Origin: Dendrolimus kikuchii
Taxonomy: Eukaryota > Arthropoda > Insecta > Lepidoptera > Lasiocampidae
Direction of reading: 5' to 3'
NCBI GenBank assembly: GCA_019925095.2
Contig: CM034401.1
Span: forward strand, 5,429,838 to 5,493,837
Length of the DNA stretch: 64,000 nucleotides
Positions 13,701-23,600 of the stretch are shown here, in pieces; position 1 is the stretch's first letter; each line of letters begins with the position of its first letter. Both the position numbers and the translations under genes were made by a program. The notes beneath the pieces are model-generated. The model was not told the DNA's origin and did no database searches. It was given only the letters and a program-made list of their open reading frames with translations.

Positions 13701-16700
13701 CGTATGATACACGTGTGTATTGATGATTACCGTCCTCGGCTCTCTTAAGATCCTCACCTACGGCTCGAGTCTCAATGGCGCCTCGGCGGTAATCACCAAT
13801 GTTACACACTAGTACCATAATGTACTATTGTCAAACCTTGTATTTGCATAAACCACATTAAAAAAAGACGATTAATAATAATCATGAATTAAACATAATT
13901 ATGCTGCTGGGGAGCTTGTTGCGCCGCTTCTGCTTTTTTAACAACAACTACAATTGCTTTGAAAGCGATTGTAGCCTCGTGTCTTTCAATAAGTAATCTG
14001 TAAGATTCTATTTTGAAATAAATATTTTCATTTTTAACCAAATGACAACAACAGCGATCGTGTGTCACTTCTTCTGAATCGCTCACTGTACTTTTCTTGC
14101 CAATCTTCCAAAATGGTAAACGGCTTATCTATTGAAAAGGGGGCACCGTGGTCTATACACGTTTGTAATACAAGGGGCGAACTCAACGCGTTTTCAGCCG
14201 TTAGGATGGGATAGGAGGGATCAGGGGAATGGAATAGAGGGACGGGATAGCGGTATACGGCATGAGGGAAGAGAAACTAAGCCTACGAAACTCTCACTCA
14301 TTGTATGGAACACTATTAGCCTCAAGGCTAACCGTGTCATATACCTATATTTTCTAAAAACGTGATTGTTTCTGAATATTATTATATGAAGAAAACCAGT
14401 TCACTAGGTAGATATGACCAGTGTTAGAAGGCATTTAAATAAATAATTGTTTCACCAGCAAGAGATCTATGATACTGTTCTATACTTGCTTATGTTCCTT
14501 TTTATAGTATTCACTCTCTTGTCTTTAATAAGAAATTAACTAAACTTATTGTTACAACTTAGACCCCGACAAAGACAAATTCCACGTACAGACCTGCAAA
14601 AGCACATTTTATTACCTGTCGGCATTTGAACGAATTGTAGTCCTTTTATGATCGTCTACTTTTGTTCACTTATTTATTGGCATACGTTTCTAAGTTATTG
14701 TGGAGAACAGCCTATTGTTCTATTGTACTCGCTCATTAGCATCATTAGCCAGGTGTCGCGGATTACAATTACGAGCTGATTCTATGAAACTGTGTCGATC
14801 TTGTCGGGCGGGCACATTTTGCATTTGTGAAGTATAAAACGACGGCCTGATGGAGAGAGGAGGCAGTTGATCTACGACTACGATACGGGCGAGGCGTATG
14901 TACATTTGGGAATCTAATAGTGACGGACTTTGCACGTTTTATTGAATCACGACCTTCTGCATTATCTTTGGATTTGTTGTGTTCGGTTATATTTGCACCT
15001 GTTGTATACGTGTTTGTATAGTACTAATAAACTCTATAATAATTCCAACGGAATTTTAATTCGAGTCCCACTAACTCGTAACATTATTAAATTAAAGTGT
15101 ATTTATTAACAAAACAGTGGTGTTACACCAACCGAGGCAGCTCTAAAAGCTGTATTCAAGATAATGATTCCGGCATGGCTCTACCACGTCAGAAAGTAGT
15201 AGTACGTAGATCGATACAAGCTTAGCCGATAATTTCGTCAGGTATTAGAACTCCAAAAACTACTGTAGTATGTTTATTGTATTGTAGTATTTTTCAGGGT
15301 AAACAAGTTTAACTTCTAGTATGATGAGCGTTAATTTATTATTAACAGGATTAGACTGACCTATGGAAAATGCGAGTAACTTGATGGCCTTTGTGGTCTA
15401 TTCGCCTAACTTGTCTGGTTCATTGAAACTTAGAGGCCAATTCCCGGCATGATTAATGTTGTAAATAAATTTATGGTTGTTACTATGAGGTTGGGATCGG
15501 TTCTAGAAGCGTAATAAGCGTCATGCTTAGTTTGGGAATAATTAAAAATACAATGTAGGTATGTCCTGTTATCGGAAAAACTTTTCGCGTGCACTGCTTG
15601 CGTCTGGATAAGATGGACGAAGCCAGGGGCGGGGCCCGACGTCAGTGACACACGTCAGCTGGGTTCAAGGCGTTAACGATGCCTTTATTCCAGCGACACT
15701 TGCCCATGGTGAAGGAGGTTAAGGAGTAACAGTGAAATGTTTTATTGGATATACCAGCCTTGCTGGGCAGCCCCACGCTACCTCAGGTACCCAAATAGGT
15801 CTTTCAGGAGGTGGGTGTACGTAAATCGTATAATACATCTACAAAAAAAGTACAAAATAGAAATATCGCCTTACCAGGCATAAAAGTAACGTGTACAGTA
15901 CGAAGTAATGTAGCATTTGCCTGCTTTAATTTTTTAATAGCTTCAAGGTATTGGATTGCGATGTCTTTAGTATCCTGGGTACCTCGAGCGTAGATATTAC
16001 CTTCCTCATCCATGTGTGCCTCGAAAGGTGGATACTTCCATTCATCCTAGAAGAAAGTACACTTGTATATTGATAGGATCACCTGTAATTAGTGCTTAGG
16101 CCAGCAATACTTAACCTTTATTTATACGGACCACATACACATACTAAACGAGGTGTCGGGGACCGCAACATTATTTTATTTAAGGATTTATTACTATTAG
16201 AATACACAGCAGACTGACGGTCCATCTTTTTTCTTCAGGGAATGGACTGCAAGTCAGACTTTAATCGATTAAAAACCTTTCTGACATCTAACTTATATGC
16301 GCCCCTGACGTTAGCCTATCGCAGATAAACTTTAGACTTCTTCTACTTTTCATCTTCTTCTTTTTGTCTTATTATTTTATTGAGATATTTATCAATTGAG
16401 CTCCATTCGTTTTACCCTTTGTGTAGTCTCCACAAAATCATCCTTGTTAATGCTTTCTACTTCATTCTCTAGTTAAAACCTTTCCATGGACCACCTTTGA
16501 CACGAAAATATGTTGTGCATTATCCATTTCATTATGACAATAAACACATTACCTAATTATTGTTTTTTTTTCCTATTCTGGCTAAGTAAGACATAAAAAC
16601 ACCGTGCCCCGTAAGACATTGTGTCAATCGATAGTTAACTTGCCCATGTAACCGATTTACCCATCTGATCTGATCAGACTGACGGCCCATCTGATGGAAA

Positions 16701-19700
16701 GTGGTTACATGTCACTAATATCCAAAGGCGTACCAGAAGTACCCGGTGTTCAGAGATGCTAGCCACTATGCAGTATGCCAGGCAGGCCAATTGTGGGCAA
16801 AAACTCGACGGGCCAAACGTTGAGTAATGGCCGGTTCCTAATCTTAACGACCTTTCATTTGCCTTACCGTTGGTAAAATATTGGCATAAGCTCCATACAG
16901 GTATTATCAAATTCAACCGATGGTAAGCCAAATGAATGAATGGTAAGACATAAGAACCGTCGTAAGGCGGTCTTAGACTGACCATGTGTAATCTAATTGC
17001 CTATAGTGCTAATTAAGCAACCAAATATACTTAGCTAAATATACGCTATCCGTGCAGGAACGGAGAAAGAATACAATTTCCTGCGGCTGGGCGGCCTGTC
17101 GTAAGAGGCGACTAAACAACCCACAGCCAGGTGGTAGGGCATTTGCCCGACTGGATGGCTACCACCCCTGGTCTAAAGCATGTCGCCATAACAACCTTGA
17201 GTTGTGTTCCGGCATTAGTGACCAGGTTCCAGTGACCCTTAAGAGAGCAGCAGCGCATTTGTAGCACCTATGGTGTTGCAAATGTCCATAGGCGATGGTA
17301 ACCGCTTTCCATTAAGTGGGCCGTCTGCCTATCTGCTGAACTCCTGCAATAAAAAAAAATAAAAAAAAAACGCTGCCATTTTAAAATTATGCTGTCCATT
17401 CAGTCGCTTGAGGAATAAGGTAGTTGGCAGTCAAAGCAACTGAGATATTTTTTATCATCTTACAGACGCCGATGACGCCTACTTTTGTACGAGAACATCA
17501 AGGTATGAATAAATGTAATAACAATATCATAACTTAAACGAGTCGTGTAGCGTTTTTATTATTGTTTGAAAAGTAATTAAAATTACTTTTGATTGTTTAT
17601 TTGCATTGGATGATTGATGATAAGAAGGTATTTAACCTCCACTCTTTTATATAATCATAGTTTAGAATTTATTGTAACATGTGGAATCAACTTAAACAAA
17701 TCCTTATGACACTTGTGTGCTCATCTTGGGTTTTTTGAGTACTTGACATAATTTGGTTAATATTTTCTTAAGTTTTCGCGACTAGTATACAGTTTTAAGC
17801 GCGATAATTTATTTGATTTTTTTTATTCCAACGTTTCGACCACTTTTCAGTAACCGTAATCATGGAAAACAAAGATGTCAAGTGTCAATGAGTTGTATTA
17901 AAGTTTTATTTTGCCTACAGCCAACCTGTCCAATTCAAATGAACAATGTATAATTAACATAATAAATGCGAATTAATATTCTTGAATCTTTAACAAGTAA
18001 GTGTGTATGTAGTATTTCAGTTATCGCAACAGTGATATTGTTGAACGTAAATCAACTTACCGCTACTGCTGGAACTACATCCATATGAGAGTTCAGCATG
18101 ATGCTTGGTAAATCTGGATCTTGGCCTTTTACAGTTATGATAGGTATTGGCTGGCCACCACGTGTTTCAAACACAGTGAAAGGTAACCCTAGTTCATTTG
18201 CTTGACGCCTTATAAAATTCACGGCAACTTCTGGAGAAACGAAATTAAAACTAGACTAATATTATAAATGCGTAAGTAACTCTGCTTATTGGAATAATCT
18301 CTGACGGAACTATTTAACGGTGCGCGAAGTGACACGAATTTGGTCTTTTAAGAGCTTTATGAGAGACAAAAAGCGTTATTTGAATGATTTCTCAACTACG
18401 TCTACACTTTAGCGTTAACTTATAACAATAACAATGTCGTATCACAAATAACGCTTCAAACCCATCGCCAAATCTGCATGAAACAGTCAATAACTATAAC
18501 ATTATCCCAGATGAAGCAATAGAATAAAAGAAAAAGCTAGCTGTAATGCATTCACGACACAGTTGCTCGACAGAAAAATTGCAAACTTATCACTAAATGT
18601 GTGCTTCTATATTTAATATTCGTATTTAGTATTCATCTTACATGGTAATGTATAATATTATAAATTAAACCGGATAGTTATGTGGGGAGCAAATATCTAC
18701 CAATGCTACCTTGCCAAGCCCTGGTAAATGTAAGAAAGGTGAGCCCAAGTAACGCTTGTGATGCCGTGAGAGCGGAGGAGAAAGGTAAATAATTGGGCGC
18801 TGAAGAGAACGCTCCGAGTGAAACAGGGACTAGATTTTGAGCATTTGTGTTTAGAATTGGTCATTGATTGTCCTTGAATATAAAATAATATAATTAGAAG
18901 TTTGAACTTTAATTAGCATAACTGTAAATGACATAAATACTACTAGCTGTCCTGGCAGACGTTGTTCTGCCCTGAAGAAATAAAATTTTGAACCCGATTG
19001 CAGCGCCACCTACTGGGTCCAAATGTAAGCTATCCTATCTTTCAAGTCGGATCAAACTGCACACGGTGTGCAAATTTGATTAAATCGGTCAAGTAGTTTA
19101 GGAGTCCATTGCGGACAAACAACGTGACACGTAATAATAATTTATATATGTTACCGCAGGGGGGCTTTGTGGCGAAGCCTTAGGTGAGTAGCGACACCTC
19201 GTACCTAACTCCGGGGGCCAAGGCAAGGCCCCCACCTCTGTGCCTGCCTTAGCTGGCCTGCACGGAGTGGAGATCGCTAGAGCTAAGACTCAAGCTCCAG
19301 GGGTGGAAGTGATAAATGGCATCACGTCAGAAGTAGCTTCGGTGAACCTGCAGCCCACCTCTCGACACCCCTTAGCCACTCACACCCATGTTGCTCCTGT
19401 CTTCTATGGCATTTTTAGGGGCCCATGCAGGGAGTGGCGAGTCACCGTCTGCCCCCAGTACCACTAGCAGTTCACCCCAATAGCCCGGTACTTTTTGTCC
19501 CCATTTCCCACAATAGTCCTACATTGGCCGGGGCTTGTCCTTGGGTGCATTACTCTATGGTGTAGACAGGGATAACCGCCGGTAAGTGTCATGCCACATT
19601 TACATCAAATTTGTCAAGGGGCGTCTACGTGTTGGCCTTCCCATGGCCCCACGCACGCCCTCCAAATGTCCGGGGCATTTTTATGGCCCGTGGTCTCGAA

Positions 19701-20175
19701 AGACATACATATATAATTTATTTATATTAAGACTGTAACAAATTTACTCTTTTGTTTTCTATTATTGGTAAAACGAAATCAAATAGCACCGCAACAATGT
19801 AAAGAAAATCGTAATGTATTCTCTAAAACCACAATGACCAGCCTCTGTAGTCGTTATGGTTTTAGAGAAAATAATATTTGACTATTTAGAGTGAAAGAGA
19901 TCTGTCAGTGGCCTGCGGGCTGCGCTGATGGCTATGTAGTAAAAGAAAATACAATAATTAAAGACTAAAAATTTTGTCAATTCCCCGACCCGGTCGTTAT
20001 AGTACGTACGTATATTTTGTTCTTGGCTGGTATCGATCTGCAAATACTCCCGAAATTTACGAACAGCCGGATGTTCTAAATACTCTTTGACATTCTTCGT
20101 GACTGGATTACTGAAAACCATAGATGTACTGAGAAATAGACAGCACCATAACCGGAAACAATTTTCGTTCTTCAT
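4513..20175 (-). CDS. Gene A: aminoacylase-1-like M20 zinc peptidase, secreted
   Basis: Nine coding exons, 5' to 3': 20175-20010, 18230-18061, 16046-15875, 13128-12979, 12274-12204, 11454-11338, 9976-9881, 7313-7180, 4729-4513. All introns are GT-AG and all phases agree, giving 430 residues. The family hydrolyses N-acyl amino acids. Zinc and catalytic residues known from aminoacylase-1 are all present: His104 and Asp106 (HMDVVP), Asp137 (ARGTQD), Glu171 and Glu172 (DEETGG), Glu199 (LDEG), His231 (GGHG) and His398 (YHNKDEY); spacing follows the human enzyme with a 24-25 residue shift. The shift is an N-terminal extension with a hydrophobic core (about residues 9-22) that looks like a cleavable signal peptide, so the product is probably secreted. 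Gene B upstream is its tandem duplicate. In caterpillars such an enzyme cleaves fatty acid-glutamine conjugates; that substrate is inference here. Start chosen at 20173-20175 because an upstream AG acceptor separates it from the 5' UTR. Confidence 0.93.
4797..5036 (+). mobile_element. RTE LINE fragment (C-terminal)
   Basis: Encodes MTKQIYNAKVDG...RSRGRPRHTF, the tail of the reverse transcriptase ORF that is fuller at 22168-22936. It is 5' truncated and antisense inside intron 8 of gene A. The end departs from the family after VVRAYP. Confidence 0.8.
5567..5879 (+). mobile_element. SINE copy, full length
   Basis: Runs from GTGCAGGAACGG to CTGCAATAAAAAAAAAAAA in intron 8 of gene A, antisense to the gene. 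Confidence 0.85.
6489..6990 (-). mobile_element. CR1/Jockey-type LINE 3' fragment
   Basis: Minus-strand translation gives SCSHNLRPSTKLKLN, then IQLWNALPVTIRQAKSLAIF and a stop after YYLSLEYNI, the usual ORF2 C-terminus of such LINEs. A 3' UTR follows, ending at a (TCTA)n tract near 6489. It lies in intron 8 of gene A. The family name is by resemblance. Confidence 0.65.
7180..7313 (-). CDS. Gene A exon 8
   Basis: Residues 315-358 plus two bases of 359: VKSWMDAAGNNTEIS to MERALTNL. It aligns with the AQKWMHPQVTPTDDSNPWW part of human aminoacylase-1. Acceptor TTTTAG, donor GTAAGT. Confidence 0.92.
7511..7650 (+). mobile_element. Non-LTR retrotransposon ORF C-terminus
   Basis: Plus-strand frame reads HLERLGIWVKGRMQKAALLD, then TARIVRRFLSLEP and a stop. 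This tail is characteristic of a lepidopteran LINE ORF2. Only the last ~45 residues remain, in intron 7 of gene A. Confidence 0.6.
8100..8470 (+). repeat. Unclassified repeat, copy 1
   Basis: Shares an ordered series of blocks (CTTTTTGTCCC, GGCCGGGGCTTGTC-like, CATACCACATTTTA, CTCCCATGACCCC) with 19470-19735 on the same strand. It looks like the 3' part of a non-LTR element, but no recognisable protein remains. Confidence 0.5.
8480..9370. other. Intron 7 sequence, nothing recognised
   Basis: AT-rich, no coding pattern; 8495-8560 has the ATACTTTTCATTTCGGAAA motif common near Helitron-like repeats. Confidence 0.35.
9381..9688 (-). mobile_element. SINE copy, full length
   Basis: Poly-T left, reverse complement of GTGCAGGAACGG right; same orientation as the host gene A, intron 7. 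Confidence 0.85.
9881..9976 (-). CDS. Gene A exon 7
   Basis: Residues 283-314: AGFAINVIPSKVLVGVDMRL through DVEKM. It aligns with [20 protein letters not shown] of aminoacylase-1, part of the lid/dimerisation domain. Both ends phase 0. Confidence 0.92.
11338..11454 (-). CDS. Gene A exon 6
   Basis: Residues 244-282 (AYKMLKLISQFREEQKAIKK ... VNVLK), a helix-rich part of the dimerisation domain. Exactly 39 codons, as in gene B. Confidence 0.92.
11571..11770 (+). mobile_element. Short Helitron-like element
   Basis: Starts TCTATACTAATATTATAAAG and ends GACGCTAG before a T, the TC...CTAG termini of non-autonomous lepidopteran Helitrons. About 200 bp, no coding capacity, in intron 5 of gene A. Confidence 0.6.
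11858..12145 (-). mobile_element. Helitron-like element, reverse orientation
   Basis: Begins ACTAGCG, the reverse complement of a CGCTAGT terminus. It carries a TTGCAGCGCCACCTACTG block that recurs at 18990-19020 and two AAATCGGT-type boxes. Confidence 0.5.
12204..12274 (-). CDS. Gene A exon 5
   Basis: Residues 221-243 (codon 220 split with exon 4). Reads MEFTIHGQGGHGFAIPDG; His231 in GGHG matches the dimer-contributed catalytic His206 of human aminoacylase-1. Confidence 0.92.
12589..12902 (+). mobile_element. SINE copy, full length
   Basis: GTGCAGGAACGG head and A-rich tail; inserted in intron 4 of gene A only ~75 bp from exon 4. Confidence 0.85.
12979..13128 (-). CDS. Gene A exon 4
   Basis: Residues 171-219 plus one base of 220: EETGGYHGIKEF through LDEGYVS to RRPW. 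Holds Glu171 (general base), Glu172 and Glu199 (metal ligands). Confidence 0.93.
13130..14745. other. Intron 3 sequence, repeats but no gene
   Basis: A 66-codon minus-strand frame at 13889-14086 (SDSEEVTHDRCCCHLVKNEN) has no recognised domain. 14110-14340 contains GGATGGGATAGGAGGG-type tracts seen also near 27360 and 21970, probably an old repeat. Confidence 0.35.
14754..15127 (+). mobile_element. Candidate solo LTR
   Basis: Begins TGTCGCGG and ends GTGTTACA (TG...CA). It has a promoter-like TATAAAA at 14833-14839 and AATAAA at 15026-15031 in the order expected of U3-R-U5. No primer-binding site or gag/pol beside it, and no clear target duplication, so a solo LTR is only likely. Confidence 0.4.
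15875..16046 (-). CDS. Gene A exon 3
   Basis: Residues 113-169 plus one base of 170. Contains IYARGTQDTKD with the bridging ligand Asp137. 46 of 57 residues are identical to the gene B exon. Confidence 0.93.
16839..16964. mobile_element. Small inverted-repeat element (MITE)
   Basis: The left half (CGGTTCCTAATCTTAACGAC ... CATTTGCCTTACCG) is the imperfect reverse complement of the right half ending GTAAGACATAAGAACCG, giving arms of about 48 bp. A related half element is at 49665-49745. The minus-strand frame across it is a by-product. Confidence 0.55.
17051..17370 (+). mobile_element. SINE copy, full length
   Basis: Head GTGCAGGAACGG, tail CTGCAATAAAAAAAAATAAA. ACGCT occurs on both sides and may be a short target duplication. 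In intron 2 of gene A. Confidence 0.85.
18061..18230 (-). CDS. Gene A exon 2
   Basis: Residues 57-112 (codon 56 split with exon 1). Contains NFIRRQANELGLPFTVFET and LNSHMDVVPAVA with zinc ligands His104 and Asp106. Donor GTAAGT. Confidence 0.93.
18670..18855 (+). mobile_element. LINE 3' fragment
   Basis: Matches the GGGGAACAAATATCTA(G)CCAATGCT and GAACGCTCCG blocks of 38060-38480, whose translation is reverse-transcriptase-like. Further decayed, in intron 1 of gene A. Confidence 0.5.
18948..19130 (-). mobile_element. Helitron-like fragment, reverse orientation
   Basis: ACTAGCTGTCCTGGCAGACG start, TTGCAGCGCCACCTACTGGG block and TAAATCGGTCAAGTAGTTTA box, as at 11858. Confidence 0.5.
19470..19735 (+). 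repeat. Unclassified repeat, copy 2
   Basis: Second copy of the 8100-8470 repeat. Upstream GC-rich sequence (19150-19460) with GGCCAAGGCAAGGCCCCCAC may be part of the same element. Confidence 0.5.
20010..20175 (-). CDS. Gene A exon 1 (start, signal peptide)
   Basis: Residues 1-55 plus one base. Basic start MKNENCFR, hydrophobic core about residues 9-22, then HPAVRKFREYLQIDTSQEQN, which matches the HPSVTLFRQYLRIRT start of aminoacylase-1. Donor GTACGT is acceptable but less standard than GTAAG in gene B. Confidence 0.88.
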
Positions 20176-20201
20176 TCCAATCGGTTGATAATTTTCACAT
20201 T
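20176..20201 (-). other. Gene A 5' UTR part of exon
   Basis: An acceptor CCATTTCAG at 20202-20203 lies 26 bp upstream of the start codon, exactly as in gene B (26 bp), showing an intron in the 5' UTR. Confidence 0.65.
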
Positions 20202-20451
20202 CTGAAATGGATATAATGGTCAAATGCATTGTTTTTCAACCTTTTTCATAGCTGGACCCCCTTAATATGTAAAATATTTCACGCCCTATCTACAACTGTT
20301 TCTAATTTGTGTTTATTATCTTACGAATATCGAATATGTACAAGTTCATTATTAAATACCGGTCAAATTCTTAACTAAGTACCTAAAAGAAACATTTTTA
20401 CATCGATTACGTAATGAAATGCCTTCCAAAAAAAATATACGACAATAAAAC

Positions 20452-20745
20452 GGAGAAAGAATATATATTTCAGCAGCCGGGCGGCCGGTCAAAAGAAGCG
20501 ACAAAAGAACCCTTACCAAGGGTAAGGTATTTGCCCGTTTGGATGGCTACTACCCCTGCTCTAGATTATGCCACCATAATAACCTTGAGCTGTGTTCCGG
20601 CGGCATATTGACCAGGTTCCAGTTCCCCTTTAGAGAGCGGCAGCACATTGGTAGCATCTTTGGTGTTACAAATGTCTATCGGCGATGGTAACTGATTTCC
20701 ATCAGGCTGTATGCATATCTGCTGAACTCATGCAATTAAAAAAAC
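20452..20745 (+). mobile_element. Divergent SINE copy
   Basis: Lacks the first bases and carries many substitutions, so older than the other copies; tail TGCAATTAAAAAAA. Confidence 0.75.
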
Positions 20746-20768
20746 CTTCACTTCTGTTATTGAGATCC

Positions 20769-21303
20769 CAGTCACCCCAGACTTACGTGATTTTAGGAAA
20801 GATGAAATTTTCAGGATCGGTCGTTTAATATAAACTTAGAAAGGAATGGATACTCGCTAAGCTGAAAGCGGGGCCGTTTTTCAGGTAGCAGGTATCAAAG
20901 GTGGAAAATAACCATGCTAACTTACGTCAAAGTAGCAAGGCTAGTTTTTACATATGTCATATATGATATTGTTATAAACGAAGATATACAGTTGCCAAAC
21001 ACATCCTGTGGGCCATAACTTTTGACAGACACTTTAAAAAAAAATGGGAACTTACGTCATTTTAGGAAGGCTGAATTTTATATATATTATCAAGTATAAT
21101 ATTTTAAAATATTTTCCAATGAGCCAGACAAATCTGACGGGCCAAACATCTTCCCATGGTTATTTTCCACCTTTGATAGCTGCTACCTGAAAAACGGCCC
21201 CGCTTTCAGCTTAGCGAGTATCCATTCCTTTCTAAGTTTATATTAAACTACCGATCCTAAAAATTTCATCTTTCCTAAAACCACGTAAGTCTGGGGTGAC
21301 TGT
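20769..21303. mobile_element. Foldback element with ~145-bp terminal inverted repeats
   Basis: CAGTCACCCCAGACTTACGT opens the element, and its reverse complement closes it (ACG(T/G)AAGTCTGGGGTGACTG). The arms stay matched through GGTAGCAGGTATCAAAGGTG. The ~245-bp centre is AT-rich without coding capacity. No clear target duplication. Confidence 0.75.
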
Positions 21304-21572
21304 AATCAATCACAATAATATAACAGTTACAGTATTTATAGGCAAAGCAATTGAGTTTTTTTCTAGGCCTATCCTTTAATATAAAGGTCATTCTTATAAA
21401 TGATCTCTAATAAATGAGTGACAGTAATTAGAAAAACTCTATTTTTCAATTTAGATCTTTAACCTAGCCATGTAGGTGATGCATGTACTTTAAATGAATG
21501 AAATTTAAGTAATTACAATAATCAAAAGAAATAGGTACACATAAATAACTATTAATTAATCTGTCCACTTAC

Positions 21573-21625
21573 TGCACTACAGCCAGCGTCGAATTGGCAA
21601 ACGAGACTAACCAAACTAGTAAAGT
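21573..21625 (-). promoter_or_regulatory. Gene A non-coding first exon and promoter
   Basis: Minus-strand GCTGTAGTGCA|GTAAGT is matched in gene B by GCTGTAGTGCG|GTAAGC at 41060, preceded in both by (T/G)TTGGTTA. It is therefore a conserved 5' UTR exon; the upstream end is approximate. A TATATC lies about 40 bp further upstream. Confidence 0.5.
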
Positions 21626-21727
21626 ATTTCAGATTATTCCCTCGATATAGCACGTCACACTACTAGTACTTTGTATTAACTAGTAGTCACCCACCCACCA
21701 ATCAGGTTTGGGCAAGCATGGCGGATA

Positions 21728-21955
21728 TTTTTTTTATTGCAAACCTGGAAAACACGCAGACGGCTCAGCTCATCGAAAGTGGTTACCGTCGACTATACAC
21801 GTTTGCAACAACAGGCGCGAAGCCTATGCGTTTTTTTTAATTGCATAAATTCAACAGGCAGGCAGCCCACCTGATGAGAAGCAGTTACCATCGCCTATGG
21901 ACATTTGTAACGCCAAAGGTGCTACCAATGTGCTGCCGTCCTTTAAAAGCTAGTA
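21728..21955 (-). mobile_element. Two SINE 3' fragments
   Basis: 21728-21815 and 21832-21955 each begin with poly-T and ATTGCA and carry the CCATCGCCTATGGACATTTG box. Both are 5' truncated and old. Confidence 0.65.
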
Positions 21956-22137
21956 TTTACCATGGAATGCGGGATGAGATAGATGGCTCAGACAGGAGGA
22001 ATGGGATAGAGGCAGGGGCGTAGCTAGTGCCGTATCAGCCGTACCAATGATACGGGGCCCCTAGGCTACAGGGGCCCCGAAAGTGTGTAAGCAAAAATTC
22101 TTAAAATATTATCCACAATCTTTCATAGATTAATAAC

Positions 22138-22936
22138 ATACATACATACATACATACATACATAACTTCACGCCAGCTCCCTTGCGGGGTAGGCACGAAC
22201 AACAGAGTGCCATTTAGGCTTATTCTTACACACCTCACTTGCCTCTTTGACATTCATAACTCTTGTCATGCACACTCGTCTGTTCTTAAGGCTCCTGACA
22301 TCACCTTCTGCTAGTACACGATCAATTTGATCATGGAAGGTGTGTCGTGGCCTTCCACGACTTCTGCATCCATCCACTTTTGCATTGTATATCTGTTTAG
22401 TCATTTTTTCATCATGCATTCTTTCCACATGCCCGAACCACCGGAGCATTCCTTTCCTTACCTTCACCCCGACACTCTCTTTCAGACCAACTCTCTTTCT
22501 TACTTCGGTATTACAAACGCGGTCCGCGAGCGTCACTCCGCAGATTTTGCGCAGTGCTCGCATCTCGACCGCGTTTACTCTACTTTCATGCTCTCTCTTC
22601 CATACCCAACTCTCGCATCCATACGTGAGCGTAGGTACCAGCACCGCGTTGTGTACGGCGAGCTGGGCCTTCTGGCTGAGGTTCTTAGCGCCTAGAAGTT
22701 TACCTAACGCTCCATTCACACTATTCCCCAAATTCACTCTTCTTTCTATATCAGCGGTGTACCTTCCATCCCTGCTAAAAGCACATCCAAGATATACAAA
22801 CTCATTCACTTGCTCCAGCATAACATCATCGACCATTATCCTTGCATTTGTTCTGGTTTCTTCTCTTTCAAACACCATAACCTTTGTTTTCTTCGCAAGA
22901 TTAATAACATTTTTGAGAATAACTGCTGGGCAACAG
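22138..22936 (-). mobile_element. RTE LINE 3' half with (CATA)n tail
   Basis: Largest RTE copy here. The minus-strand frame runs about 255 residues (NLAKKTKVMVFEREETR ... VYLGCAFSRDGRY ... LRWFGHVERM ... SRGRPRHTFHDQ) to a stop at 22168. This is the RT segment after the catalytic YxDD, which is absent, so the copy is 5' truncated. The 3' end is ACTTCACGCCAG followed by six CATA units. Confidence 0.85.
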
Positions 22937-22939
22937 TAA

Positions 22940-23107
22940 CGGCTATCAGACTTGTCGTTATTGTCTATAGAGGCAGAAAATGTAGAAAAACTTAAATCGT
23001 CTTCAGCTATGGACGATTTGATAAATAAATTTGCCGAAAAAAAGGAGGGAAAAGTGTATTTGAATCGTTTGTCTAACTTAGCTCCTAGAAGCATCACGTA
23101 TAAATAA
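22940..23107 (+). pseudogene. hAT transposase C-terminal remnant
   Basis: Open frame of 55 codons and stop: RLSDLSLLSIEAENVEKLKS, then AMDDLINKFAEKKEGKVYLN and a stop. RLS.L.LLSIE followed by an Asp-rich short helix is the typical end of ZMYM1-like hAT transposases. The rest of the ORF is lost where the RTE element sits. Confidence 0.55.
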
Positions 23108-23361
23108 TAACTTATAATCAATATATAATTAGTATGTTTTTAATTGGAATGTAAATTAAACTAAATACTTAAAAATAAACTAAATTATAATTACATTAAT
23201 ATAAAGTATTTAGCAAATCGCTGCCAGAGGGAAACGTGCCCAGAAGGCTGGCTGCATTGCCACGTTGTATGACAATGCTGATTCATTGCGCGTTAAAAAA
23301 TAATATATAATTATTTTAATTCAATTCAAGCATTTTTTGGTTCATTTTTAAAAAAGTTTTT

Positions 23362-23600
23362 AAAAAGTCGTGGAAAGCCACGACACACCTTCCATGATCA
23401 AATTGATCGTATACTAGCAGAAGATGATGTCAGGAGCCTTAAGAACAGACGAGCGTGCATGACAAGAGCTATGAATGTCAAAGAAACGAGTGAGGTGTGT
23501 AAGAATAAGCCTGAATGGCGCCCTGTTGTTCGTGCCTCCCCGTAAGGGAACTTGCGTGAAGCTATGAGCTGTGTATGTATGTATATATGTATTTTTTTAA
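23362..23600 (+). mobile_element. RTE LINE 3' fragment with tail
   Basis: CGTGGAAAGCCACGACACAC to the CCCCGTAAGGGAACTTGCGTG box and (TATG)n. It lies inside the hAT remnant, in the opposite orientation to the 22138 copy. Confidence 0.75.

Noticed and set aside
13889..14086. Minus-strand frame SDSEEVTHDRCCCHLVKNEN
   Set aside because: No recognised domain, ends in a Gln/Ala low-complexity tail, inside intron 3 of gene A with no fitting splice phase.
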